A DNA stretch of 41,677 nt from Pirellulaceae bacterium (GCA_024102795.1 JAGFJK010000063.1:1-41677), one strand, 5' to 3'; counted from the stretch's first letter, positions 1 to 6,634 are shown. Notes: a model not told the origin generated them from the letters alone. Numbers and translations: made by a program.

Positions 1-104
1 GCGACGTGCCCTGGATCCACCGCTGGTAACACTGGCATAGAGGAGAGGCACCGGTACTTCTTCCCTCAGACGACGCTCCATCAAATAGCGTGATTGAACC
101 ACCA

Positions 105-572
105 TCAATTAGCGTGCGTGCTCTCAAACTCATCGTTGATCGTGCGCCGCACTGCGCCGACGAGTGAGATGTCCCACTCCAAGTTTTTCCCTGCCAACTC
201 TGACAGCAGGTTATGGATGGCACCGTCAACGTCCTCTTGGCGGGCGAGTTGATCGTCAGTCAACTTAGGCTCCTCGACTTCCTGTTCCTCTAACCATCCC
301 ATCTGCAATACTTCGTGGAGAGCTTTGGACTCTATGCCGTGATCCCGAAGGTCTTTGGCGAGGTGGCACACCAACTGATAATAGTGATCTGTATCCCAGC
401 TAAGATTCTCGTTGTCTTGGCGTAACTGCTCGACGGTTTGTGACTCCAATTCCAGATGACGCTTCCATGATATGCGCTGGGGTGGCTTAACTTCTGTGGC
501 GGCATTCGTGTGACTCTCATGCAGCCCATCGATTGCCGTGCCGCTGTCGGAGCCGTTGTTTTGCGTTGTCAT
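105..572 (-). CDS. Hypothetical protein, 155 aa, acidic
   Basis: I do not recognise this family. The product is hydrophilic and rich in Glu, Asp and Gln, with no signal peptide or membrane segment. It begins with a low-complexity stretch (about residues 1-30) and continues with predicted helices, including a run (HLELESQTVEQLRQDNENL, about 39-57) that could form a short coiled coil. The ATG at 572 has a good ribosome site (AAGGGAA, about 8 bases upstream). It is the last gene of the minus-strand set running down from 4566, and its base composition is AT-richer than the genes beyond 9 kb. It probably belongs to an acquired element; its function is unknown. Confidence 0.7.
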   Translation of the reverse strand: MTTQNNGSDSGTAIDGLHESHTNAATEVKPPQRISWKRHLELESQTVEQLRQDNENLSWDTDHYYQLVCHLAKDLRDHGIESKALHEVLQMGWLEEQEVEEPKLTDDQLARQEDVDGAIHNLLSELAGKNLEWDISLVGAVRRTINDEFESTHAN

Positions 573-614
573 TGTTCGATTCCCTTCTTTCAGTTTAATG
601 GTCGTGGTGGCGGC

Positions 615-842
615 TCACTGTGAGCAGCTTCCTCCTATCTGAGCTTCACTCCCAATCCAGTTCGACTGGCTGTGGGGCATGATGAAATCCTTGACCGCCA
701 CTGAGATTGGCTTGCCTTGCTGGTTGACACCGGCCAGTAGCCCAGTCCTCGGGTCGTACCTCTTTGGCGTGAAGATCACCTGCCGTCGAGTCTCATCGAG
801 GAAGGTGAATTGCCTGTCGCTGGTTGTGGCCTTCTCGCTCAT
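615..842 (-). CDS. Hypothetical protein, 75 aa
   Basis: This is a small unrecognised protein. Its start codon overlaps the stop of the gene upstream by four bases (ATGA, 839-842), so the two are probably translationally coupled. The middle (residues 12-55) reads like a small beta-rich domain, with the segment RQVIFTPKRYDPRTGLLAG and then a VAVKDFIMPHS stretch. There are no cysteine pairs or membrane segments. The coupling, common strand and shared AT-richer composition suggest one transcript with the neighbouring genes. No function can be assigned. Confidence 0.65.
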   Translation of the reverse strand: MSEKATTSDRQFTFLDETRRQVIFTPKRYDPRTGLLAGVNQQGKPISVAVKDFIMPHSQSNWIGSEAQIGGSCSQ

Positions 843-1039
843 TGAATGTCGTCCTTGCCGAACGACACCTCGCCGTCATCGGAGACCGTGGCGAGCAGAC
901 CGTTTGCGTTGCGAAGCTGCCAGTTCTTCCCTCGCCGAATCGAGAGTGTCTCACTCGGCTGGCTCGGCAGTGAGCGTGTTTCCTTGATGGCGTCGAGATA
1001 CTTCTCGACCGCATCTTCATAACTGAGTGTTGCGTCCAT
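839..1039 (-). CDS. Hypothetical protein, 66 aa
   Basis: This small soluble protein is not recognised. A strong ribosome site (GGAGGA, about nine bases before the ATG at 1039) supports the start, and the stop overlaps the next gene's ATG (ATGA). Residues 1-20 look helical and acidic; residues 30-60 look like a short beta-hairpin domain (RRGKNWQLRNANGLLATVSDDG). The 343-base gap upstream carries a 19-bp palindrome and a repeated ATAGCGCT, so this gene may have its own promoter rather than depending on readthrough from the methyltransferase. Confidence 0.65.
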   Translation of the reverse strand: MDATLSYEDAVEKYLDAIKETRSLPSQPSETLSIRRGKNWQLRNANGLLATVSDDGEVSFGKDDIQ

Positions 1040-1382
1040 TGTGCGATTCCTCCGTGAAATAAATAGCGCTAAGACACGATAGCGCTGATCGCCTTATTCG
1101 TCAAATTGCGGTTATGAGGCGCTTCGAGCGGCAGTCCGTGGCACCAAGGAGTCGAGTGGCCGCAGGAGACCCATCTTTCGAGTCGAAAGATCGTCCCGAG
1201 CGCATTCACCTCTGCTCAGGAGTGTGGTGTGACAAGCGCATGAACCTTGATGGCCCGCAGAGATTCCTACTCCACCTCGACTGCGCCTCGGTGAGATGTG
1301 CTGACGACGCCCGCATGTTGTCACCATTTGCAGGGCGCACAATTTGAGCGCCAAAATGCGATCCTGAACCACGGCACGGTGG
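1040..1382 (-). promoter_or_regulatory. Intergenic region with palindrome and repeated ATAGCGCT
   Basis: This 343-base gap lies between the methyltransferase stop and the 66-aa gene. I see no convincing gene in it. It holds a 19-bp near-perfect palindrome at 1173-1191 (ATCTTTCGA, G, TCGAAAGAT) and two copies of ATAGCGCT at 1063-1070 and 1079-1086, 16 bases apart and just upstream of the 66-aa gene. Both are shaped like binding sites for a dimeric regulator. The palindrome could alternatively end the methyltransferase transcript, but no T-run follows it on the minus strand. Confidence 0.4.
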
Positions 1383-3020
1383 TCATGCTGCCGGTGGAAG
1401 ATCGCTAATAAGCAACCGACGCACCTCGTCAGGCAGCAATGGAACGAGGCGCTCAGCGGCCTCAACTGGCACACCTTCCCAACCGGCCCATTCGCCCAAC
1501 AGCACGCTGGCATTCACTTGGCGTTCCAAGTCATAGGCATCTTCGATGTGAATGCAGAGTTCGCTAATAGGCTCATCCTGACGCTCATCCTCCAGCCTGG
1601 AAAGGCGCTCGACTGCGAACTCGCAGTAGGCGGGATCGATGTCGATGCCGATGCCATCGACACCAAGGCGTGCCATCGCCTCGGTCGAACTGCCCGAGCC
1701 ATTGAACGGATCGAGGACGACCAGGCTCTCGCTTATGCCGTGCAGCTTGATGCACCGCTCGGCAAGCTCGACAGGAAACGGGCACGGGTGAAAGCCTCTG
1801 TCACTGCGGTTCGTAATCGTCGGATGAGGAATGAACCACACGTCACCGCCGCAGCGCAGATCAGAAGTGGCTCCGTTCCTCCTGAGATTGCCCTTGTCAG
1901 CGTAGGGAACTCCGATGGCGAGCCGGTCGATCTCTCGGTTGCCAGTCTTCGTGAAATGGAACACGAACTCCCAAGTGTGATCCAGGTAGCGGTTACTCCC
2001 GTTGGGTGAGAACTGACCATGTGATAGCCCGTCAACCGTGATCGTCTTCACCCAGATGATGCGGTTCTGGAGAGAGAAGAAGCGACCGGCGATCTCGGCA
2101 ATCTTCAAGGCTCTCCACGGGTTGCTATTCGGGGAATCGATGTTGAGGAAAAAGCTGCCATCGTCCTTGAGGACGCCGTGGATCGTCTCAAAGCACTCTG
2201 CGAGCCAAGCGAGGTATTCCGCCTCGGGGCGGTTGTCGTCGTAGCTGCCGTAATCCTTGCCGACGTTGTACGGGACCGAAGTGATGGCCACATCGACCGA
2301 CTGCGATGCCAGCCGCTCACGCATGAGCCTCAGCGAGTCGCCGCACCAGACTTCAACATTGCCGATCTTCTGGGTAGCGGGCGCAGCGTCTTGATTTCGT
2401 GATGTGATCGCCGTGGCCTTCGCCTTTCGGCTTTCACGCTTCGCCGTGGCGATGTCGATGGTCTTGCCAGTGCAGTTGTCGGGAAGCGTGCCGATGATCT
2501 TCAGGGCGGCCTCAGCCTCCTGTGGCGTGTTGGCGATAATCTTCTTGTATCTCACGGGGCGCATCTTGCCGTCCCTTCCCCGAAGTTCGTCGAACTTGTC
2601 AATTTGACAAGTTGCCTCCAGCGTACTTCTTACATCGGCCACGGTATTCTTGGAGACACCGATGATTTGAGCCAGAAAGTTGTCAGCGATCTGCGGGTCA
2701 CGAAGCAGGTATGCGTCGATGACGGAGCGCTTCTGCTGCCGGTTCAGTTGCCGACGACCACAGTTCAACCGCAGAACCAACTCCAGCTTGTCTGTTTCGC
2801 TCTCGAAGTGGCGAACCTCCCGAGGGCAGAAAATGCCCAGGTCATCACAGGCACGCATCCGATGGTAGCCGTCGATCACGTTGTCTTCCTGATCGACAAT
2901 GATCGGAACATCAACGCCTCGCTCGGCGATGGACGATTTCAGTGCCTCGAACTCATCGGGCAGCAGAGGCGGAAGGAATTGATAGGTGGACGACATTGCA
3001 TGGTCTCTCGTCAGTCTCAT
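1383..3020 (-). CDS. ParB-N domain / DNA methyltransferase fusion (beta-class, orphan)
   Basis: This 545-aa protein should methylate DNA at a specific sequence using S-adenosylmethionine. Residues about 15-110 form a ParB/Srx-type N-terminal domain (DNVIDGYHRMRACDD resembles the ParB phosphohydrolase-fold motif). The methyltransferase half carries motif IV near residue 248 (ITSVPYN) and, C-terminal to it, the SAM-binding motif I near residue 438 (DPFNGSGSS). That order is typical of beta-class N4-cytosine or N6-adenine enzymes. Motif IV is SVPY rather than the usual SPPY or DPPY. The ATG overlaps the ATPase stop (ATGA, 3017-3020); an ATG at 2996 is a possible alternative start. No restriction enzyme is nearby, so I infer an orphan methyltransferase of a phage-like or plasmid-like element. 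Confidence 0.88.
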   Translation of the reverse strand: MRLTRDHAMSSTYQFLPPLLPDEFEALKSSIAERGVDVPIIVDQEDNVIDGYHRMRACDDLGIFCPREVRHFESETDKLELVLRLNCGRRQLNRQQKRSVIDAYLLRDPQIADNFLAQIIGVSKNTVADVRSTLEATCQIDKFDELRGRDGKMRPVRYKKIIANTPQEAEAALKIIGTLPDNCTGKTIDIATAKRESRKAKATAITSRNQDAAPATQKIGNVEVWCGDSLRLMRERLASQSVDVAITSVPYNVGKDYGSYDDNRPEAEYLAWLAECFETIHGVLKDDGSFFLNIDSPNSNPWRALKIAEIAGRFFSLQNRIIWVKTITVDGLSHGQFSPNGSNRYLDHTWEFVFHFTKTGNREIDRLAIGVPYADKGNLRRNGATSDLRCGGDVWFIPHPTITNRSDRGFHPCPFPVELAERCIKLHGISESLVVLDPFNGSGSSTEAMARLGVDGIGIDIDPAYCEFAVERLSRLEDERQDEPISELCIHIEDAYDLERQVNASVLLGEWAGWEGVPVEAAERLVPLLPDEVRRLLISDLPPAA

Positions 3021-4069
3021 TCAACAACAGGGAATGCGTGGCGACCATTGTGCGCCACATCTGGTTGCGTGGCGGACAATGCCGCATCTTCCTGCTCGGG
3101 GAGCTTCCACATCCAAAAGCCGCCCGGACCAAAGCGGGTTCGCTCGGAGACGACTTCCAGAACCTCCTTCGCACGATCAAGCGTGCGGAGAGCAATTCCA
3201 ACGTCGATGGCCCTCGCTTTGATTGCCCGCTGGGAAACTGGTCCTTTCTCAAGAAGTGAGGCCAGAAAACTCATCGCCTCAGCCAGTTTGCCCTCGTTCT
3301 TTGAGGGTGCTGAGAGGAGATCGTCAGCGGTGTATTCGCACTCACCTCGCCACTCGATGGTAACTGTTCCGTCCGAATCAACAGGCTCGAACAGCAGGCT
3401 CGGAGCGAGTGGCCCCAGATTGCTCTTGGTCTGGCAGAGAACCCGAAAGTTAGGCTCGTCGGGCGATTTGCCAATCAACAGTGCCGATCTGGTCGCCGCC
3501 ACAATACCGATGCTGCCGCTGCCCCGGTAGAGGGAATGCTTCCCTCCACGCTTCGTAAGGTGACGAACCATCACCACGGCGCAGTTCGCCGTGTCTGCGA
3601 TCTCCTTGAGCGGAGTCAATGCGCCCCTCACTTTCTGATCGCCGTTGGCGTCACAGCCCAAGAAGGCCATTAGCGGGTCGATCACCAGGAGTTTCGCCTG
3701 CGTCTTGGCAATCGCCACTTCGATTCTGTCAATGTCGTTGGGGAACAGGACCGAGCCTTTGATCGTTGCAATCTGGCTCAAGTCGGCCTTTGCGGCTGCG
3801 AGCCGTTGAACGATGGTCTTTTCGAGACTGTCCTCACCCAACAGAGCCAGCACACGCCCCTTGACGCCTGGCGGTCCATCTGGCATGTCTTTTCCGGTCG
3901 AGACCCGTGCTGCCAGGTCAAGCGTGAAGCTGCTCTTGTTCACGCTCGGATCGCCGTCGAGGATCGTCAGTTCACCGAGCGGGATTCGATCTGGCCAGAG
4001 CCATTCGACTTCTCGGGGCGGCACATCCGAGAGCGATAGCAGGCCGTTCTGTGTTTGCATGGGGGGCAT
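3017..4069 (-). CDS. AAA_25 / RepA-type ATPase (RecA fold)
   Basis: This 350-aa P-loop ATPase is of the RepA/AAA_25 kind, a family often found as the helicase or DNA-organising ATPase of plasmids, phages and integrated elements. The P-loop lies near residue 42 (GDPSVNKSS); the usual Gly before Lys is Asn. Walker B is near 130 (LLVIDPLMAF), followed by the typical VVMVRHLTKRGG segment and the RGSGSIGIVAATRS sensor region. The last 60 residues look like a winged helix. I prefer the ATG at 4069, which touches the upstream stop (TGATG) and has GGAG four bases before it; a GTG at 4072 is also possible. The gene is coupled at both ends to its neighbours. A RepA-like role is inferred from the family. 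Confidence 0.85.
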   Translation of the reverse strand: MPPMQTQNGLLSLSDVPPREVEWLWPDRIPLGELTILDGDPSVNKSSFTLDLAARVSTGKDMPDGPPGVKGRVLALLGEDSLEKTIVQRLAAAKADLSQIATIKGSVLFPNDIDRIEVAIAKTQAKLLVIDPLMAFLGCDANGDQKVRGALTPLKEIADTANCAVVMVRHLTKRGGKHSLYRGSGSIGIVAATRSALLIGKSPDEPNFRVLCQTKSNLGPLAPSLLFEPVDSDGTVTIEWRGECEYTADDLLSAPSKNEGKLAEAMSFLASLLEKGPVSQRAIKARAIDVGIALRTLDRAKEVLEVVSERTRFGPGGFWMWKLPEQEDAALSATQPDVAHNGRHAFPVVE

Positions 4070-4566
4070 CACGCTCCGTCTCGACCTAAGCTTTGCACTC
4101 GGTTCTTCTTCAATGTGTTCTGTCGGTCGATAAACTTTTCCAGAAGCGCTGGCACTTTGGCTTCCTGTTTTTCAAGCAGCGTGGTGAGATGCCTTTCAAG
4201 TGTTGCAAGATCGCCCTGAAATGAGAACAACCTCCTTCTCTCATACGGATCGATGTTCTTCAGCGTATACTCTTCTTCGATCCTCTTAACGAGTTTGTCG
4301 TGTGCCAACTCAATATCCGAATTCCATTCTCCAACTTCGTTCACGAAGATAATCCTCGTGTCAACGTCATCTGTGGTCGGGGTCTCGTCTTCATCATCCC
4401 ATTGGAGAACTGAGCACAAGACCGCACCATACTGGAACGGTTCGTCCGACTCGTCGTGGCACGTCCCCAGAACCTCCATTCCGAGGAGATGACAGAAGGA
4501 CTCTTCCGTTAGAATTCCTTCGGCCAGGTACGCAACTTCTTCCAACGTCAATCGCTCGATATTCAT
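4069..4566 (-). CDS. Hypothetical protein, 165 aa, first gene of the coupled set
   Basis: I do not recognise this family. The N-terminal half (about 1-100) is acidic with a run of Asp, Glu and Thr (DDEDETPTTDDVD, about 56-68) and reads as a compact alpha/beta domain. The C-terminal half (about 85-160) is strongly helical, likely coiled coil, and ends in basic residues. It has no membrane segments. The ATG at 4566 has a good ribosome site (AAAGGG), and the stop touches the start of the ATPase gene, so the two are translationally coupled. It may act together with the ATPase; that is inference from context only. Confidence 0.7.
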   Translation of the reverse strand: MNIERLTLEEVAYLAEGILTEESFCHLLGMEVLGTCHDESDEPFQYGAVLCSVLQWDDEDETPTTDDVDTRIIFVNEVGEWNSDIELAHDKLVKRIEEEYTLKNIDPYERRRLFSFQGDLATLERHLTTLLEKQEAKVPALLEKFIDRQNTLKKNRVQSLGRDGA

Positions 4567-4773
4567 TAGTCATCCCTTTCTCTGTGATGAGTCTGTGAAC
4601 GGTTGTGTCTCTTGCAGATCGCATTAGAAGCGTGTTCTTGGAGCCTTCTTCTACCGACTCTTGACGGCACGAATGAAGGAGGGCCGCATCTACAAGTTGG
4701 CTGTCAGTGACCAGTCGCCGGAGTTTGGCGAGTCTCAGGGGCGTGAGCTTCTTGCAGTAAAGCAGATGCAACG
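4567..4773. other. Short gap, possible small minus-strand frame
   Basis: No gene is certain here. On the minus strand an ATG at 4771 opens a frame of about 66 codons whose first 35 residues look protein-like (MHLLYCKKLTPLRLAKLRRL), but there is no clear ribosome site. The start lies at the foot of the hairpin at 4774-4807. I leave it uncalled. Confidence 0.25.
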
Positions 4774-4807
4774 GCGGTCCAGAGGCGCTCCGTCGCCTCT
4801 GGACCGC
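4774..4807 (-). terminator. Perfect 14-bp stem hairpin after the coiled-coil gene
   Basis: The arms GCGGTCCAGAGGCG (4774-4787) and CGCCTCTGGACCGC (4794-4807) are exactly complementary around a six-base loop. The hairpin sits 11 bases past the stop of the minus-strand gene at 4819. There is no T-run after it, so it is not a textbook intrinsic terminator, but the position and perfect stem fit an end-of-transcript or RNA-stabilising structure. Confidence 0.55.
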
Positions 4808-4818
4808 TGCATCCCCAT

Positions 4819-5061
4819 CTACTCGCTCTCGCTTGTGGCACCCAAGTCCTCAAGCAAGGACTTCAACTCCTCAAGCTGACTCTCGACGGACTCCACGTCT
4901 TCGAGAATGGTCTCGGCATCCTGCGGCCCCAACCGTGCCGACAGCCTGCTCAACTGCTCGACAACGCCAGCGATTTCGCCCTGCACACTGCCGAGCCTGC
5001 TCCTGAGCGGCTTGAGCGTCTCAAAAACCCCATCGCCGCTCACCACGTCGAACTTGTTCAT
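4819..5061 (-). CDS. Small coiled-coil protein, 80 aa
   Basis: This is an unrecognised 80-aa acidic protein. About residues 12-75 have a heptad-like spacing of Leu, Val and Ile (FETLKPLRSRLGSVQGEI, then a VESVESQLEELKSLLEDL run), so it should form a coiled coil and could be an adaptor or multimerising factor. I chose the ATG at 5061 because GGGAG lies eight bases upstream; an upstream start at 5109 would put the 5101-5119 palindrome inside the coding region. A perfect hairpin follows the stop and a perfect palindrome lies 40 bases before the start, so the gene looks like an independent unit. Confidence 0.65.
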   Translation of the reverse strand: MNKFDVVSGDGVFETLKPLRSRLGSVQGEIAGVVEQLSRLSARLGPQDAETILEDVESVESQLEELKSLLEDLGATSESE

Positions 5062-5100
5062 GACTGATCTCCCATGTTCACGCACTTTCAGGAATTGAGC

Positions 5101-5119
5101 GGACGGCACAGTGCCGTCC
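5101..5119. promoter_or_regulatory. 19-bp palindrome, candidate operator
   Basis: GGACGGCAC and GTGCCGTCC are exact reverse complements separated by a single A. The site lies 40 bases upstream of the coiled-coil gene and 57 bases past the stop of the SUKH-like gene. No T-run follows it on the minus strand, so an operator for a dimeric repressor is more likely than a terminator. Two nearby GAGTAGCGCC copies (5146-5155, 5167-5176) may also be regulatory. Confidence 0.4.
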
Positions 5120-5175
5120 CTTCAACAAAGAAAGCGGAACATCACGAGTAGCGCCGCTACACACCGAGTAGCGCC

Positions 5176-5571
5176 TTAGAGAGTGGCGGGAGAGAATCCG
5201 CCGAACCCGTGGACAGCAGGAGGGAGATCGACGAAAATCGAGGCGTTACGCCGCCAAGACGAGGTGGGCAACATGGGCGTCCCACTCGGCGACGGAGGCG
5301 AGAAAAAGTTCAACTGGGCCTCTGAACTCTCGGACTTCGTGTCGCAATACAAGGTCATTCCATTGTGCATCGCGTAAAGGTCGCGAATCACGATGCCCGC
5401 GTTACCCAGTTGTGAATCCAGTTGGGCAAGGGCCTCTGCCGTCGCGGGCTTTCCGAGGATGTGTCGGAGGCGTGCGGTGAGCCTAAGTTGCTCGGTGCGA
5501 TCGCCAGCGCAGTAGCATCGAAAACTGGGCGATGTATGGCCGAGCGTTTCTCGGAGTTTATCAAACGACAT
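5176..5571 (-). CDS. SUKH/SMI1-like small protein, 131 aa, probably frameshifted near its end
   Basis: Residues about 45-90 resemble the SMI1/KNR4 (SUKH) fold, a family known for immunity proteins and other small binding domains: IRDLYAMHNGMTLYCDTKS fits the usual Leu-Tyr...Asn-Gly motif. In the annotated frame the last 40 residues are Pro- and Ser-rich and unlike the family. In another frame, entered at the A-run 5303-5307, the sequence reads ASVAEWDAHVAHLVLAA and stops at 5246, which looks like the natural C-terminus and would give about 108 aa. One extra base in the run would restore it, so this is either a sequence error, a recent frameshift, or slippage. It follows the attC-like hairpin directly. 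Confidence 0.55.
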   Translation of the reverse strand: MSFDKLRETLGHTSPSFRCYCAGDRTEQLRLTARLRHILGKPATAEALAQLDSQLGNAGIVIRDLYAMHNGMTLYCDTKSESSEAQLNFFSPPSPSGTPMLPTSSWRRNASIFVDLPPAVHGFGGFSPATL

Positions 5572-5587
5572 GTGATACGGCCCTAGC

Positions 5588-5684
5588 AGCTAACGACCAG
5601 GCTCAGCAGCGGCGGGGGCCGAGTGAACTACGAATCCGGGAACGCCTACATGCCCCCGCTGTCCGTGGCAGCGCCTGGTTCGGC
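5588..5684 (-). repeat. attC-like hairpin between cassette-like genes
   Basis: On the minus strand this 97-base element starts ten bases after the stop of the SUKH-TM gene. It runs from GCCGAACCAGGC to GCCTGGTCGTTAGC. The ends pair imperfectly (AAC-CAGGC with GCCTG-GTCGTT), and an inner GC-rich pair (AGCGGGGGC with GCCCCCGC-CGCT) encloses a loop of about 32 bases. The gene-then-hairpin-then-gene order and the AAC/GTT ends match integron attC sites, although the R'' box (GCCGAAC) and R' box (GTTAGCT) deviate from the RYYYAAC/GTTRRRY consensus. No integrase gene is in the window. Confidence 0.45.
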
Positions 5685-5693
5685 GTTCTCGTC

Positions 5694-6284
5694 TCAGCTC
5701 CTCAACCACAATACGACCCAACTGACCAGCCCTGCGAATCCGATCGCGACGGGCACGGAGCACATAACGAAGATGAAAGCCCGTCGCATCCTGCCGCGCC
5801 ATTCCTTTCGTTCGGCAGCCCGGTTGGCTTCAACCACTTCCGGAGCCTTCACCCACTCCTCGACGAACGCCGCGAACGTGGGGTACTCCGGCTCAACCCG
5901 GTGCGTCTCGTGGCTCCGGCACAGGACGGGCAGCCCTGGGGTGACCGTGTCCAGCACATACGAGTCGCCAGCGGCGCTCTCCCCGATGCACAGGTAGTCG
6001 GCCCGCCACCCGTCCCGGTTGTACCCGCCGTCAGGTAGCGGGGCGAGCGTCCCCTCGATAATCATGCCGGGGTCGTCGTAGAACCAGTACACCCAATCCC
6101 GGCCGATTGGGCGGAAGGGGGGCGCCGCCGCCACTCGCCGGTACTCCGCCGGCAGGGCGAACCCCACGGCCGCCTCGATCTCGTCAAGCTGTGCCTCGGT
6201 CAACCCGTCCGCCCTCCGCCACCGAAAGCATTGCGATCTATCCAGCGGCAAGATGCGGACGGACAGATCGGCGTTTCTCGCCAC
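5694..6284 (-). CDS. SUKH/SMI1-like protein with C-terminal membrane anchor, 196 aa
   Basis: Residues about 28-150 look like a SMI1/KNR4 (SUKH) domain: LTEAQLDEIEAAVGFALPAE at the start, WVYWFYDDPGM in the middle, and FAAFVEEWVKA at the end. The last 30 residues form one hydrophobic span (AFIFVMCSVPVAIGFAGLVS, about 168-187, running on to 193), so the domain is probably tethered to the membrane facing the cytoplasm. The start used is a GTG at 6284, two bases after the stop of the broken upstream frame. The first 18 codons overlap a repeated hairpin (6235-6275) also found at 7165 and 8483, so the true start may be further in, near the predicted domain. The attC-like hairpin follows ten bases after the stop. 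Confidence 0.6.
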   Translation of the reverse strand: MARNADLSVRILPLDRSQCFRWRRADGLTEAQLDEIEAAVGFALPAEYRRVAAAPPFRPIGRDWVYWFYDDPGMIIEGTLAPLPDGGYNRDGWRADYLCIGESAAGDSYVLDTVTPGLPVLCRSHETHRVEPEYPTFAAFVEEWVKAPEVVEANRAAERKEWRGRMRRAFIFVMCSVPVAIGFAGLVSWVVLWLRS

Positions 6285-6286
6285 GG

Positions 6287-6484
6287 TCAGGATGGACCAT
6301 CGGCAGCCTCTCGAACATCCAGCTCCAGGAACAATTCCTCAGCCGCCGCGACGAGGGCATCTTCCGGAACATCACCCGACTCATCCTCGATGACGCGGCG
6401 AAGCAACTGCACCGTTGCCTCTTGCTTCTCGTCGTCCGTCAAGGCGTCGAACGTTCGCAGCAGGTCCTAAACCGCTTCCGTCAT
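6287..6484 (-). pseudogene. Antitoxin-like small gene broken by TAG at codon 6
   Basis: The frame from the ATG at 6484 reads MTEAV, a TAG at 6469-6467, then DLLRTFDALTDDEKQEATVQ, LLRRVIEDESGDVPEDALVA and AAEELFLELD, stopping at 6287. Apart from the TAG this matches the pattern of small acidic antitoxin-like proteins common in planctomycetes: a helical DLLxxFDALxxxEK opening and a DxPxxALVxAAxELFxxLD close. A CAG or AAG at codon 6 would restore it. It is probably a recent pseudogene or a base error; no in-frame restart codon follows the TAG. Confidence 0.55.
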
Positions 6485-6634
6485 GTCATAGCTCCAGGTG
6501 TCTAAGGTGATACTCTTTATGCTACCGTCCGGATACGTAAGTCGGTAGGTCGTAATCTCGATGAACGCCTCAACCTCACGCGAATGACGGCTTGTTCGCT
6601 GATCGTTCCGAAACCATCGGCGCCGATCAATCCG
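6467..6634 (-). pseudogene. Open frame without canonical start, upstream of the antitoxin-like gene
   Basis: This frame reads RRRWFRNDQRTSRHSREVEA, FIEITTYRLTYPDGSIKSIT, LDTWSYD and then runs in frame into MTEAV and the TAG at 6469-6467. It looks protein-like (a beta-hairpin YRLTYPDGSIKSITLDTW) and is continuous with the antitoxin-like frame. It has no ATG, GTG or TTG; the only candidate is ATT at 6631, beside the stop of the membrane protein gene. I read it as the 3' remnant of a gene that lost its front, or a coupled gene with a rare start. Confidence 0.4.

Noticed and set aside
1..60. Possible gene start on the minus strand at 38 leaving the left edge
   Set aside because: There is no purine-rich ribosome site before the ATG and only a dozen codons are visible.
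1112..1513. A 133-codon minus-strand frame overlapping the methyltransferase 3' end
   Set aside because: Cys- and Arg-rich composition, no ribosome site, and heavy overlap with the well-supported methyltransferase.
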